Assembly (NCBI GenBank): GCA_021199825.1
Contig: JAJQHI010000127.1
Location: forward strand, 1-7,920
Source of the DNA: Bacillota bacterium
GTDB taxonomy: Bacteria > Bacillota > Clostridia > Oscillospirales > CAG-272
Length of the DNA stretch: 7,920 nucleotides
Reading direction: 5' to 3'
This document shows, one piece after another, positions 1 to 5,859 of the stretch; position 1 is the stretch's first letter; every line of letters starts with the position of its first letter. The notes beneath the pieces were generated by a model. It worked only from the letters and a program-made list of their open reading frames with translations, did not search any database and was not told the DNA's origin. The translations under genes and the position numbers were made by a program.

Positions 1-420
1 ATCAATATCATATCCGAGCGAGTGATAATATCTTCTCGCCGTTTCCGGATACTTTGTAGCGACTGTTATCACCTCAGAGCGCACGGCATTTTTTGCGTTT
101 GACTCAGTAGTTGCCACGCACATTCTGCAAACGCCTATTCCAAGATCCAAAAGCTCATACACGTCAGGCTCATGCTCCGCAATAACGTCGCTTCCCGCGA
201 TTCCTATATCGGCAGCACCGCGCTCAACGTAAACCGTCACATCCGACGGCTTAATCCAGAAAAATCGCACGCCTGCCGCCTCATTTTCAAATATCAGCTT
301 GCGGTCGTCCTTGTCAAGCGTTCCGATGCCTTTTCCCGACCTTTCAAAAATGTCGAGCACTCGCTCTCCAAGCCTTCCCTTCGGCAGCGCAATATTCAAA
401 AGCCTCTTGTCCTTCTTCAT
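1..420 (-). CDS. hisG: ATP phosphoribosyltransferase catalytic subunit HisG, short form (partial, C-terminus off the left edge)
   Basis: HisG condenses ATP with phosphoribosyl pyrophosphate, the first committed step of histidine synthesis, in the cytoplasm. The first 140 residues are visible, starting MKKDKRLLNIALPKGRLGER. The family hallmarks are present: the N-terminal LPKGRL segment (about residues 12-17), a KPSDV-YVERGAADIGIAGSDV block (about 57-80), and ATKYPE near residue 121, which belongs to the phosphate-binding region of the short-form enzyme. Short-form HisG lacks the C-terminal allosteric domain and needs HisZ, which is encoded directly upstream. The ATG overlaps the hisZ stop in an ATGA, and a GGGGAGG Shine-Dalgarno lies inside the end of hisZ about 10 bases upstream, so the start is firm. 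The reading frame is open to base 1, so roughly the last third of the protein is outside the window. Family and pathway are known; operon membership is inferred from the overlap. Confidence 0.95.
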   Translation of the reverse strand, partial: MKKDKRLLNIALPKGRLGERVLDIFERSGKGIGTLDKDDRKLIFENEAAGVRFFWIKPSDVTVYVERGAADIGIAGSDVIAEHEPDVYELLDLGIGVCRMCVATTESNAKNAVRSEVITVATKYPETARRYYHSLGYDID

Positions 421-1520
421 ATGCCGCCGACCTCCCCATTCAGGGTAACCTTCTCATCGCCTTCTATATCGCATTCGTCGCCAATCCGACATAAATATAC
501 GCTTTTGCCGTCAGCACGCGCCTTATCGGCAAGCACCAGCGCCTTTACATCATTTCCCGCGGCATATTCTATAATCATATCTACATGACGGTGTGTTCTC
601 ACGCTCCTTTTGCGCATCAGCGGGTCAGTGTAAAGCGCAAATCCTACACCCTCGCCGCGGCGCTCTCCGCGTGCCGCCAGCCCGTCATAGTGTCCGCCCG
701 ACAAAATTCTCTCAGGCACACCGTCCGCGAATCCGCGGAAAACAACGCCCGTGTAATACATCCTGTCGTAAACCAAGGATATATCAAAGTACACCTCGTC
801 CGCCCGTCCGCAGCCCTTAAGCATATCGCGCAGCCGGCAAAGCTCGCCTGCCGCCTTTATTGCCTCGTCACCTACCGCCGTTGACATTATATCATCACAG
901 CACACCGAAATAGGTGATGAAATATCGAAAAGTTTAAGAATTCTTTGTGTCACCTTGCTGTCAAGCCCTGCCGCGGCGACACATTCCGCGGTGCCGTGCG
1001 CATTTTTCGCCGACACACACTTAATAATTTCGTGCCTATATTCATTTGATACACCCGAAAGCATCCCCTCAAGAATCCCCATTGACGAGATTTCAAGCAC
1101 AGTCCTCTCGCCCGTCAGCGAAAGCGATTCAAGCGCCATCAGAATCACCTCGCAAATCATCGCGGTGTCAATGCTTCCTACGCATTCAACACCTGTCTGC
1201 ATAATCTCTGAAAAGGCGTCCTCTCCTCTCCTTGTGCGGTAAACGCTCTCGCGGTAATAATATTTCCCGCATGAGGCTCGGCTCCTTGACGCCGACTGAT
1301 TTTTCACTATCGAAAGCGTAATATCGGGCTTGAGCGCCATGAGCTTTCCGTTTTTGTCAGTGAAGGTGAGTATGTTCCCGTCAGTCAGAAAGCGCTTGTT
1401 CTCGGAATAAAGGTCGTACTCCTCGAATTTATTCATGAAAAACCGCTCATACCCGTAGCTCTCATAAAGCTCGCGAAGACGCCGCGTCAGCTCCTCCTCG
1501 TATAAAGCGCCTCCCGTCAT
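417..1520 (-). CDS. hisZ: ATP phosphoribosyltransferase regulatory subunit HisZ
   Basis: HisZ is a paralogue of histidyl-tRNA synthetase that has no tRNA-charging activity; it forms a complex with short-form HisG and confers activity and histidine feedback. The 367-residue protein shows the class II synthetase-like fold: YESYGYERF (about 19-27), ALKPDITLSIVKN (62-74), the motif-2-like KYYYRESVYR (86-95), EIMQTGVE (105-112), YYTGVVFRGF (255-264), LSGGHYDGL (273-281) and GEGVGFAL (289-296). The extra tail after about residue 305 is rich in D/E/K and may be a small accessory domain. Length is close to the usual HisZ size. The start ATG overlaps the yerC stop by ATGA, preceded by GGAGG about 10 bases upstream; the stop in turn overlaps the hisG start. 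HisRS itself is the main alternative, but the lack of an anticodon-binding domain and the adjacent hisG favour HisZ. Confidence 0.94.
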   Translation of the reverse strand: MTGGALYEEELTRRLRELYESYGYERFFMNKFEEYDLYSENKRFLTDGNILTFTDKNGKLMALKPDITLSIVKNQSASRSRASCGKYYYRESVYRTRRGEDAFSEIMQTGVECVGSIDTAMICEVILMALESLSLTGERTVLEISSMGILEGMLSGVSNEYRHEIIKCVSAKNAHGTAECVAAAGLDSKVTQRILKLFDISSPISVCCDDIMSTAVGDEAIKAAGELCRLRDMLKGCGRADEVYFDISLVYDRMYYTGVVFRGFADGVPERILSGGHYDGLAARGERRGEGVGFALYTDPLMRKRSVRTHRHVDMIIEYAAGNDVKALVLADKARADGKSVYLCRIGDECDIEGDEKVTLNGEVGGI

Positions 1521-1819
1521 ATATTCGTTCCCTCCGTCAATTTGAGCCTTTCAATCGCGGTCTTATATCCGCCCTCGCCGTATTTGAGTGCCCTGTTCAC
1601 ACGGCTTATAGTCGCCGTGCTCGCGCCGGTCTCCTTTGAAATTTCAGAATACACCTTACCGTCATAAAGCATCTCCGCCACGGTAAAGCGCATCGTAAAC
1701 TCCTCAATTTCCTTCACCGTAAATGCGTCCGCAAAAAAGCTCTCAAATTCATCCACAGTATCAAGCTCGTGAATTGCAAAAAACAGCCGTCTTGACCTGT
1801 CGTCAAAAATATTTTTCAT
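1517..1819 (-). CDS. yerC: TrpR-like transcriptional regulator of the YerC/YecD family, probable his operon repressor
   Basis: This 100-residue protein belongs to the YerC/YecD branch of the TrpR-like family, all-helical DNA-binding proteins that act as dimers. Visible features are the N-terminal helices with LFFAIHELDTVDEFESFF (about 12-29), the EIEEFTMRFTVAEMLYDGK stretch (37-55), and the helix-turn-helix with EISKETGASTATISRVNR (about 59-76) followed by ALKYGEGGY (77-85), which is highly characteristic. Length matches the family. It is the first gene of the unit, with AGGA about five bases before the ATG, and its TGA overlaps the hisZ ATG. Comparative-genomics work has proposed YerC relatives as histidine-biosynthesis repressors (HisR); the tight link to hisZ and hisG here supports that role, and the inverted repeat over its own promoter suggests autoregulation. 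The ligand is not visible from sequence; histidine is an inference. Confidence 0.93.
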   Translation of the reverse strand: MKNIFDDRSRRLFFAIHELDTVDEFESFFADAFTVKEIEEFTMRFTVAEMLYDGKVYSEISKETGASTATISRVNRALKYGEGGYKTAIERLKLTEGTNI

Positions 1820-1838
1820 GTTATCCTCGCCGATTAAC

Positions 1839-1861
1839 GTGTTGATGCATTATGATAACAC
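1839..1861. promoter_or_regulatory. Candidate YerC operator: 23-bp interrupted inverted repeat over the -10 and start site
   Basis: GTGTT (1839-1843) and AACAC (1857-1861) form perfect 5-bp arms around a 13-base A/T-rich centre that contains ATGCAT. The repeat covers the proposed -10 box and transcription start of yerC, where bound repressor would block polymerase. A TrpR-family dimer commonly binds such a site. The arms are short and only one copy is present in the window, so assignment to YerC rests on position and family logic. Confidence 0.4.
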
Positions 1862-1880
1862 ACTAAAGCGATGAATTCAA
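1852..1880 (-). promoter_or_regulatory. Probable vegetative promoter of yerC-hisZ-hisG
   Basis: On the minus strand a -35 element TTGAAT (plus-strand 1875-1880) is followed after 17 bases by a -10 element TATCAT (plus-strand 1852-1857). The -10 matches five of six consensus bases and the -35 four of six, with ideal spacing. Transcription would start near 1845, leaving a leader of only about 25 bases, too short for a T-box or other long attenuator. It is the only good promoter-like pair seen between the yerC start and the upstream terminator. Confidence 0.6.
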
Positions 1881-1904
1881 GGGGGAAAAGCAAAATAATT
1901 TCGC

Positions 1905-1937
1905 AAAAAATGAGGATGAGTCAAATACCCATCCTCA
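1905..1937 (-). terminator. Rho-independent terminator of the LysM/GH18 gene
   Basis: Read on the minus strand, TGAGGATG (plus 1930-1937) pairs perfectly with CATCCTCA (plus 1911-1918) across an 11-base loop, followed at once by six T (plus A run 1905-1910). It begins about 31 bases past the stop of the hydrolase gene and lies before the yerC promoter, so it separates that gene from the his operon. On the plus strand the stem is followed by A, not T, so it works in one direction only. Confidence 0.85.
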
Positions 1938-1968
1938 AAAAACGATACGAGTTGTTCAGATTTTCCTC

Positions 1969-3258
1969 TCATGATATAAAAAACATCTCACACGTCAAAA
2001 TCCATATAGCCGAGAAAAAACTCATCGCGTTCCATACGCCCGCCCCTGCGAGCTCCTTTTCGATTATTAGCGACAGCTTCACGTAAATGCTCCTCGCGTC
2101 CTCAAACCATACAATATGCTCGCTGCCGTCAGCGGTATACTCAAAATACGGCGCCATCGCAGTCTCGTCAAAGTAAATGTGAGCCCCGACCTCACGCGCC
2201 GTCCTCACCGCGTCAGTGTTTGAAATTGACGGCGCTTTGGACTCACCCTTAACATACGGAAGCGTCCAGTTGTACCCGTAATTCGGTATCCCCAGAAGAA
2301 GACGCCCGCTCGCTCCCGTCTCATCAAGCGCAAAATCTACAACGCGCCTCACCTGATTTATCGGCACTACCGCCATTGGCGGACCGTACGCGTACCCCCA
2401 CTCATACGTCATTAAAAGCGAGAGCTCCGCCGCGCCCGTCAGTGCCGCGTAGTCATGCCCTTCGTATAAGAGCCCCGCCTGATCGGCGCTTGTCTTTGGT
2501 GCAAGAGCTACAATGGCAATGTAATCTCCCGCCGCCCGAAGTGCACGGTTCATATCCTCCACAAACTCGGCGTAAAGTGCCGCGTTCTCCCCGCCGATAT
2601 ACTCAAAATCAAGGTCCACGCCGTCATACCCCAAGGACTGCACCAAGGATACAGCATTCGATATAACAGCATCCCTCACCGCCTCGTTTGTCAGCACATA
2701 TGTCGCCAGCTCATTTGAAAACGTTCCTGCCTCCGTAAGCGTTGAAAGATGCATTATCGGACGCGCCCCATATTCTCTCGCCGCCGATATAATCTCCTCC
2801 TCCGCCTCTGCGTCCTCAGGCGAGATAAGCGAGCCGTCATTCCTGATGCCGTACGTGAAAAGCGTAACATATGTCAGATACGGCAGCGTCCTTTTGAGCG
2901 TCTCAATTGAAACAAACTGATAAACATACGCGTTTGTGATAATTTCCCTTTGGGGCTCGGAGTCCGTCTCAATTATAATGCTCTCCCCCTCAAAAAGCTC
3001 ATCTCCGCCGCAAAGCGCCGGATTTTTCTGATATAGCTCCCTCACGGTTTTGCCGTACCTCTCCGCAACTGACAAAAGAGTGTCGCCCTCCATAACAGTA
3101 TAGGTGAGGGTTGGCACACGAATTATAAGCGACTGCCCGACAACCAGAGCGGCTGGTGAGTCAAGCTGATTGTCGCTGATTATGAGTGATGCGGGCACAC
3201 CAAAGCTCTCCGCTATAGAATAAACGCTGTCCCCGCTTTTTACTGTGTATATGGTCAT
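1969..3258 (-). CDS. LysM-LysM-GH18 spore peptidoglycan hydrolase (YaaH/SleL-like N-acetylglucosaminidase)
   Basis: The 429-residue protein has two N-terminal LysM peptidoglycan-binding repeats (about 4-47, YTVKSGDSVYSIAESFG; and 52-97, YTVMEGDTLLSVAERYG) and a family 18 glycoside hydrolase domain (about 105-429). The GH18 catalytic motif DGVDLDFE is intact at about 212-219, with the general-acid Glu at 219; MTYEWGYAYGPP (about 283-294) is typical of the spore-hydrolase subgroup. Architecture, length and the missing signal peptide match YaaH/SleL, which are made in the mother cell and act on spore cortex during germination. The start at 3258 is chosen because AGGAAG sits seven bases upstream and LysM begins at once; an upstream in-frame ATG extends the frame by 26 codons but has no ribosome site and unrelated residues. 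The C-terminal GVWNAMSFF retains the GH18 tryptophan region. Substrate specificity is inferred. Confidence 0.9.
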   Translation of the reverse strand: MTIYTVKSGDSVYSIAESFGVPASLIISDNQLDSPAALVVGQSLIIRVPTLTYTVMEGDTLLSVAERYGKTVRELYQKNPALCGGDELFEGESIIIETDSEPQREIITNAYVYQFVSIETLKRTLPYLTYVTLFTYGIRNDGSLISPEDAEAEEEIISAAREYGARPIMHLSTLTEAGTFSNELATYVLTNEAVRDAVISNAVSLVQSLGYDGVDLDFEYIGGENAALYAEFVEDMNRALRAAGDYIAIVALAPKTSADQAGLLYEGHDYAALTGAAELSLLMTYEWGYAYGPPMAVVPINQVRRVVDFALDETGASGRLLLGIPNYGYNWTLPYVKGESKAPSISNTDAVRTAREVGAHIYFDETAMAPYFEYTADGSEHIVWFEDARSIYVKLSLIIEKELAGAGVWNAMSFFSAIWILTCEMFFIS

Positions 3259-3265
3259 ATGATAT

Positions 3266-3271
3266 CTTCCT
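3266..3271 (-). promoter_or_regulatory. Ribosome binding site that fixes the GH18 gene start
   Basis: AGGAAG on the minus strand lies seven bases before the ATG at 3258. The alternative in-frame ATGs further upstream (near 3297 and 3336) have no comparable purine tract, so the shorter protein is preferred. Confidence 0.7.
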
Positions 3272-3295
3272 TTCGGTTTTTCATATTCACATGCC

Positions 3296-3326
3296 ATGCA
3301 TATGACGCGCCGAACGAAAAAATACC
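3296..3326 (-). promoter_or_regulatory. Possible sporulation (sigma-E-like) promoter for the GH18 gene
   Basis: On the minus strand GGTATTT (plus 3320-3326) is followed after 15 bases by CATATGCAT (plus 3296-3304), loosely resembling mother-cell sigma-E elements (an ATA-containing -35 and a CATA-starting -10). No good vegetative -35/-10 pair was seen for this gene. The match is weak and rests largely on the expected sporulation role of the product. Confidence 0.25.
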
Positions 3327-3387
3327 CGCCGCACAAATCTTTACGTTTGAGATACAGAGCGTTTCATTTATATCTAAAAAAGAGGCG

Positions 3388-3393
3388 TATAAT
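3388..3393 (+). promoter_or_regulatory. Probable -10 box of the degV-family gene
   Basis: A perfect TATAAT lies 33 bases before the degV start. The hexamer 17 bases upstream (CATTTA, 3365-3370) is a poor -35, so the promoter may be weak or activator-dependent. The AGGAG at 3416-3420, six bases before the ATG, is a good ribosome site. The rest of the 168-base divergent gap (3259-3426) shows no other gene or clear structure. Confidence 0.5.
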
Positions 3394-3426
3394 CCCCTTT
3401 GAATCCATGCAAAACAGGAGAGCTTT

Positions 3427-4269
3427 ATGGTAACAATAATTACTGATACGGCGTCAGACATGAACGCCGAGGACTATGAAAGGCTGAACATAGTCCCTAT
3501 ATCTCTTTCCGTCACGTTCGGTGACACAACATATCTTGAGACACGCGAGCTTACAAAGGATATTTTTTATGATAAGCTCCTCAACACAAAGGATTACCCC
3601 ACAACGTCGCAGCCGACGCCTGAGGATTTCAGAAACATATTCACGGAAGCCACAAAGGACGGGGGCGAGGCTGTCTATATCTCAATATCATCACGCCTGA
3701 GCGGCACATACGCGACAGCGAAATTCGTCAAGGATGACGGCGGCTTTGACCGCGTATATCTGGTCGACAGCAAAATAGCGACAGGCGGACAGCTCCTGCT
3801 CGCGGAGCACGCAGCGAAGCTGCGCGACCGCGGAAAGGGAGCCTCCGAAATAGCGGAGGAGCTTCAATATGTCGCCTCTCACATAAAGCTCTACGCCTGC
3901 CTTGATACACTCGCATATCTTGCAAAGGGCGGACGTCTCTCACACGGAACGGCATTCATGGGCAATCTTCTCGACATCAAGCCCGTTATAACATTCATAG
4001 GCGATGAGCTTTCCGTCGTGGGCAAGCCATTCGGAATGAAAAACGGAATGCGGCTCATACTTGACATGATGAAAAAGCACATTCCCGACCCGAATTTCCC
4101 CACATATATACTTTATACGTACGACAGCACAAACGCCTGCTCCCTCGTTGATATGCTGAAGGATTTCGGCGGCTTTAACGTAAGCCGGGACTTTCTTTTG
4201 AACGTCGGCGCCGCAATAGGCTCCCACATCGGTCCTTACGCCTGCGGAATCGTTTACGTTGAGGAATAA
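3427..4269 (+). CDS. DegV family fatty-acid-binding protein (FakB-like)
   Basis: DegV-family proteins bind a single fatty acid between two domains; those that partner the kinase FakA are called FakB and present the carboxyl group for phosphorylation so that exogenous fatty acids can enter phospholipid synthesis. The 280-residue length is typical. Motifs in order: TDTASDM (6-12), TSQPT (60-64, carboxylate-binding Thr/Ser region), SSRLSGTYATA (88-98), VDS (113-115), LDTLAYLAKGGRLS (159-172), LDIKPV (182-187) and GAAIGSHIGPYACG (261-274) with the conserved His at 267. No signal peptide or membrane segment is seen, so it is cytosolic. It is transcribed alone, divergent from the GH18 gene and followed by its own terminator. 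No fakA is in the window, so whether it serves FakA or another lipid role is open. Confidence 0.93.
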   Translation: MVTIITDTASDMNAEDYERLNIVPISLSVTFGDTTYLETRELTKDIFYDKLLNTKDYPTTSQPTPEDFRNIFTEATKDGGEAVYISISSRLSGTYATAKFVKDDGGFDRVYLVDSKIATGGQLLLAEHAAKLRDRGKGASEIAEELQYVASHIKLYACLDTLAYLAKGGRLSHGTAFMGNLLDIKPVITFIGDELSVVGKPFGMKNGMRLILDMMKKHIPDPNFPTYILYTYDSTNACSLVDMLKDFGGFNVSRDFLLNVGAAIGSHIGPYACGIVYVEE

Positions 4270-4287
4270 TAGCCGTATAATATAAAA

Positions 4288-4363
4288 CCGCCGGCTGTGT
4301 ACCGGCTCCTCATTGTTAGCTTTCGTCTAACCCATGAGATCGGTACACATCCGACGGCTTTTT
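4288..4363 (+). terminator. Long branched-looking stem-loop terminator behind degV
   Basis: Bases 4288-4304 pair with 4341-4357 (17 positions, two mismatches, including an uninterrupted run GTGTACCG/CGGTACAC). After a 4/2 internal loop CTCAT (4309-4313) pairs with ATGAG (4334-4338), and then GTTAG (4315-4319) pairs with CTAAC (4327-4331) around a 7-base loop. Five T follow (4359-4363). It starts 18 bases after the degV stop. The pairing and T run support termination; the length is well beyond what a simple terminator needs. Read on the minus strand the apical loop contains C-GAAA-G, a GNRA-type tetraloop. Confidence 0.75.
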
Positions 4364-4379
4364 CATATCAACCCCATCC

Positions 4380-4419
4380 AAAAAATAATCACAAAAGGCA
4401 GCCATAACGACTGCCTTTT
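4380..4419 (-). terminator. Rho-independent terminator of the sugar ABC ATPase gene
   Basis: On the minus strand AAAAGGCAG (plus 4411-4419) pairs perfectly with CTGCCTTTT (plus 4393-4401) across a 9-base loop; the stem ends in four T and is followed by a further T-rich tract ending in six T (plus 4380-4385). Because the stem also ends in TTTT on the plus strand, it may act as a backup terminator for degV. It lies about 77 bases past the ATPase stop. Confidence 0.75.
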
Positions 4420-4447
4420 GCGCTTATTTAGTTCTTTGCCTATGTCA

Positions 4448-4477
4448 CCGCGCAGTGCCGCATGACGCAAAGCGCGG
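4448..4477. repeat. GC-rich inverted repeat in the 3' leader-off region of the ATPase gene
   Basis: CCGCGC (4448-4453) and GCGCGG (4472-4477) form a perfect 6-bp stem around an 18-base loop, between the ATPase stop codon (4496) and its terminator. There is no T run on either strand, so it is not a terminator; it could protect the mRNA 3' end. It may equally be chance in GC-rich sequence. Confidence 0.3.
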
Positions 4478-4495
4478 CGCGATTTGAAGTGAATC

Positions 4496-5608
4496 TTAAT
4501 GTGCGATGCAGCGCTCGGTATCCTTATCGAAAATGTGAATACGTGTCGGGTCAAGCGCGATCTTGATGGAGTCGCCGGCACGGGATGTGGACGTAGGTAC
4601 AACACGAGCGATAAGGTTCTGCTCATCGGATACGAGATACAGATAAATCTCAGCACCCATAAGCTCTGTAACCTCAACGTCACATGTAATAACCGAGCCG
4701 TCATACTTAGCGATGGAATCCTCGTCATCGTGCAGGCACTCAGGACGAATTCCCGCGATAACTTCCTTGCCGAAATAATCCTTGAGAGCGGGGTTGTTGC
4801 CCTTTTCTGCGGGAAGCTTAATGGCGTTGGAGCCATATGTAAGATAAGCGTCCTCGCCGCGGCGCTCAAGCACGCAGTCAACAAAGTTCATCTGAGGTGT
4901 GCCGATAAATCCTGCAACAAAGAGGTTAACGGGCTCATCATAAAGAACCTGAGGAGAATCAACCTGCTGGATAAGACCGTCCTTCATAACGACGATACGC
5001 GATGCCATCGTCATAGCCTCGACCTGGTCATGCGTTACGTATATGAACGTAACACCGACTCTCTGGTGAATCTTTGTAAGCTCGGTTCTCATCGATGCAC
5101 GGAGCTTCGCGTCAAGGTTTGACAGCGGCTCGTCGAGAAGGAAGACCTTCGGGTTACGAACTATTGCACGTCCGAGAGCAACACGCTGCTTCTGACCACC
5201 CGAAAGAGCCTTCGGCTTTCTGTCAAGCAGGTGAGTGATATCAAGTATACGAGCAGCCTCTTCAACTCTGCGCTTGATCTCCTCCTTCGAAGTCTTGCGG
5301 AGCTTAAGTCCGAATGCCATGTTGTCAAACACGGACATGTGCGGGTAAAGAGCGTAGTTCTGGAACACCATCGCGATGTCACGATCCTTAGGTGCGACAT
5401 CATTGACGAGCTTGTCGCCGATGAAGAGTTCACCCTCCGAAATTTCCTCAAGTCCCGCGATCATACGCAGCGTCGTTGACTTTCCGCATCCGGAAGGACC
5501 GACGAGAACAAGGAATTCCTTGTCCTTAATCTCAAGGGTGAAGTCGGACACAGCGGTAACGCCGCCCGGATACTTCTTGTAAATGTGTTTCAGTGATAAG
5601 CTTGCCAT
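4496..5608 (-). CDS. msmK: Sugar ABC importer ATP-binding protein, MsmK/UgpC/MalK type
   Basis: This 370-residue ATPase energises carbohydrate importers of the CUT1 type at the inner face of the membrane. Nucleotide-binding elements are all intact: Walker A GPSGCGKST (37-45), Q-loop VFQNYALYPHMSV (Gln 83), signature LSGGQKQRVALGRA (135-148), Walker B VFLLDEP (155-161), D-loop SNLDA (163-167) and switch His 193 in VTHDQVEAMT. The C-terminal TOBE/OB-fold regulatory region starts near 235 (GFIGTPQMNF) and contains GIRPE (286-290), as in MalK/UgpC/MsmK. The start has AGGAGG nine bases upstream. No permease or binding protein is adjacent; neighbours are tex upstream and convergent degV downstream. 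In Gram-positive bacteria such orphan MsmK-type ATPases serve several sugar transporters, which is the likely role here. Glycerol-3-phosphate specificity, often attached to the UgpC name, cannot be inferred. Confidence 0.93.
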   Translation of the reverse strand: MASLSLKHIYKKYPGGVTAVSDFTLEIKDKEFLVLVGPSGCGKSTTLRMIAGLEEISEGELFIGDKLVNDVAPKDRDIAMVFQNYALYPHMSVFDNMAFGLKLRKTSKEEIKRRVEEAARILDITHLLDRKPKALSGGQKQRVALGRAIVRNPKVFLLDEPLSNLDAKLRASMRTELTKIHQRVGVTFIYVTHDQVEAMTMASRIVVMKDGLIQQVDSPQVLYDEPVNLFVAGFIGTPQMNFVDCVLERRGEDAYLTYGSNAIKLPAEKGNNPALKDYFGKEVIAGIRPECLHDDEDSIAKYDGSVITCDVEVTELMGAEIYLYLVSDEQNLIARVVPTSTSRAGDSIKIALDPTRIHIFDKDTERCIAH

Positions 5609-5641
5609 TGGTATATTTCCTCCTTCAGAAATCTAATGTTT

Positions 5642-5664
5642 TATCGGCGCGTCGTGCGCCGATA
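5642..5664. repeat. Perfect 9-bp inverted repeat in the 5' leader of the ATPase gene
   Basis: TATCGGCGC (5642-5650) and GCGCCGATA (5656-5664) are perfect complements around a 5-base loop. The element lies between the proposed transcription start (near 5681) and the ribosome site of the ATPase gene. No T run follows on either strand, so it is not an intrinsic terminator. It may be an operator for a dimeric regulator or a 5' mRNA-stabilising hairpin. Confidence 0.6.
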
Positions 5665-5687
5665 TACGCCAGCCATGCTTTTCATAT

Positions 5688-5716
5688 ATTTTATCAGAGC
5701 GCCCGAACAAGTTAAA
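5688..5716 (-). promoter_or_regulatory. Probable promoter of the sugar ABC ATPase gene
   Basis: On the minus strand a weak -35 TTTAAC (plus 5711-5716) is followed after 17 bases by a -10 TAAAAT (plus 5688-5693), five of six consensus bases. Transcription would start near 5681 and give a leader of about 72 bases that includes the 5642-5664 hairpin. Confidence 0.5.
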
Positions 5717-5722
5717 GGGCGT
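5699..5722. repeat. Inverted repeat flanking the -35 box of the ATPase promoter
   Basis: GCGCCC (5699-5704) and GGGCGT (5717-5722) give a 5-bp G+C stem plus a G-T pair around a 12-base loop that contains the proposed -35. On the plus strand it is followed by a T run (5722-5726), so it could also stop antisense transcription heading into tex. A third matching half-site, ACGCCC, is at 5781-5786. The position suggests an operator; termination is the alternative. Confidence 0.35.
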
Positions 5723-5792
5723 TTTTAGCCAAAAAACTCAAGCGCATTTTGTATACCTTGCATAATTCATCGAAAAGCTGACGCCCAAAAAA

Positions 5793-5852
5793 TCAATTCT
5801 CAAAAAGCCGTTTTAATAAATTAAAAAATCCGTGCTTCATGCAGTCGTTCAT
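5793..5852 (-). CDS. Probable 19-residue small protein directly downstream of tex
   Basis: An ATG at 5852 opens a short frame encoding MNDCMKHGFFNLLKRLFEN, ending in TGA. A strong Shine-Dalgarno, GGGAGG, lies seven bases upstream, and the start is only 18 bases past the tex stop, so the frame looks like the last cistron of the tex transcript. Residues 9-18 (FFNLLKRLFE) would form an amphipathic helix with F/L on one face and K/R/N/E on the other, suggesting a membrane-surface or protein-docking peptide. I do not recognise the family. In Bacillus the small cortex protein CmpA is encoded near the tex homologue ydcI, but this peptide does not resemble CmpA as I know it. Against it: very short, and the A/T-rich DNA could be only a tex 3' tail. 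Translation is inferred from the ribosome site alone. Confidence 0.42.
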   Translation of the reverse strand: MNDCMKHGFFNLLKRLFEN

Positions 5853-5859
5853 GGGTCAG

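Noticed and set aside
3255..3461. A 68-codon minus-strand frame covering the degV/GH18 intergenic region
   Set aside because: It overlaps the degV start in antisense and the GH18 start in another frame, with no ribosome site; a gene here would cover both promoters.
4290..4360. A c-di-GMP-type riboswitch on the minus strand, prompted by GACGAAAGC
   Set aside because: The other conserved blocks of that class are absent, the GAAA loop closes its own short hairpin, and no gene lies downstream in that orientation within reach.
4350..4408. A short minus-strand frame starting at an ATG in the ATPase terminator loop and running through the degV terminator
   Set aside because: It has no good ribosome site and is made entirely of two terminator structures.
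4363..4884. A 173-codon open frame on the minus strand overlapping the ATPase 3' part
   Set aside because: It lies in another frame inside the clear MsmK-type gene, is rich in R/S/L/H with no domain pattern, and has no ribosome site.
5671..5685. A catabolite-responsive (cre-like) site downstream of the ATPase -10
   Set aside because: The minus-strand ATGAAAAGCATGGCT fits the outer cre positions, but the essential central CG is GC, so it is not a convincing CcpA site.
5811..5828. The A/T-only palindrome (TTTTAAT/ATTAAAA) as a tex terminator
   Set aside because: The stem has no G-C pairs and a 2-base loop, so it would be a poor terminator; no convincing tex terminator was found in the gap.
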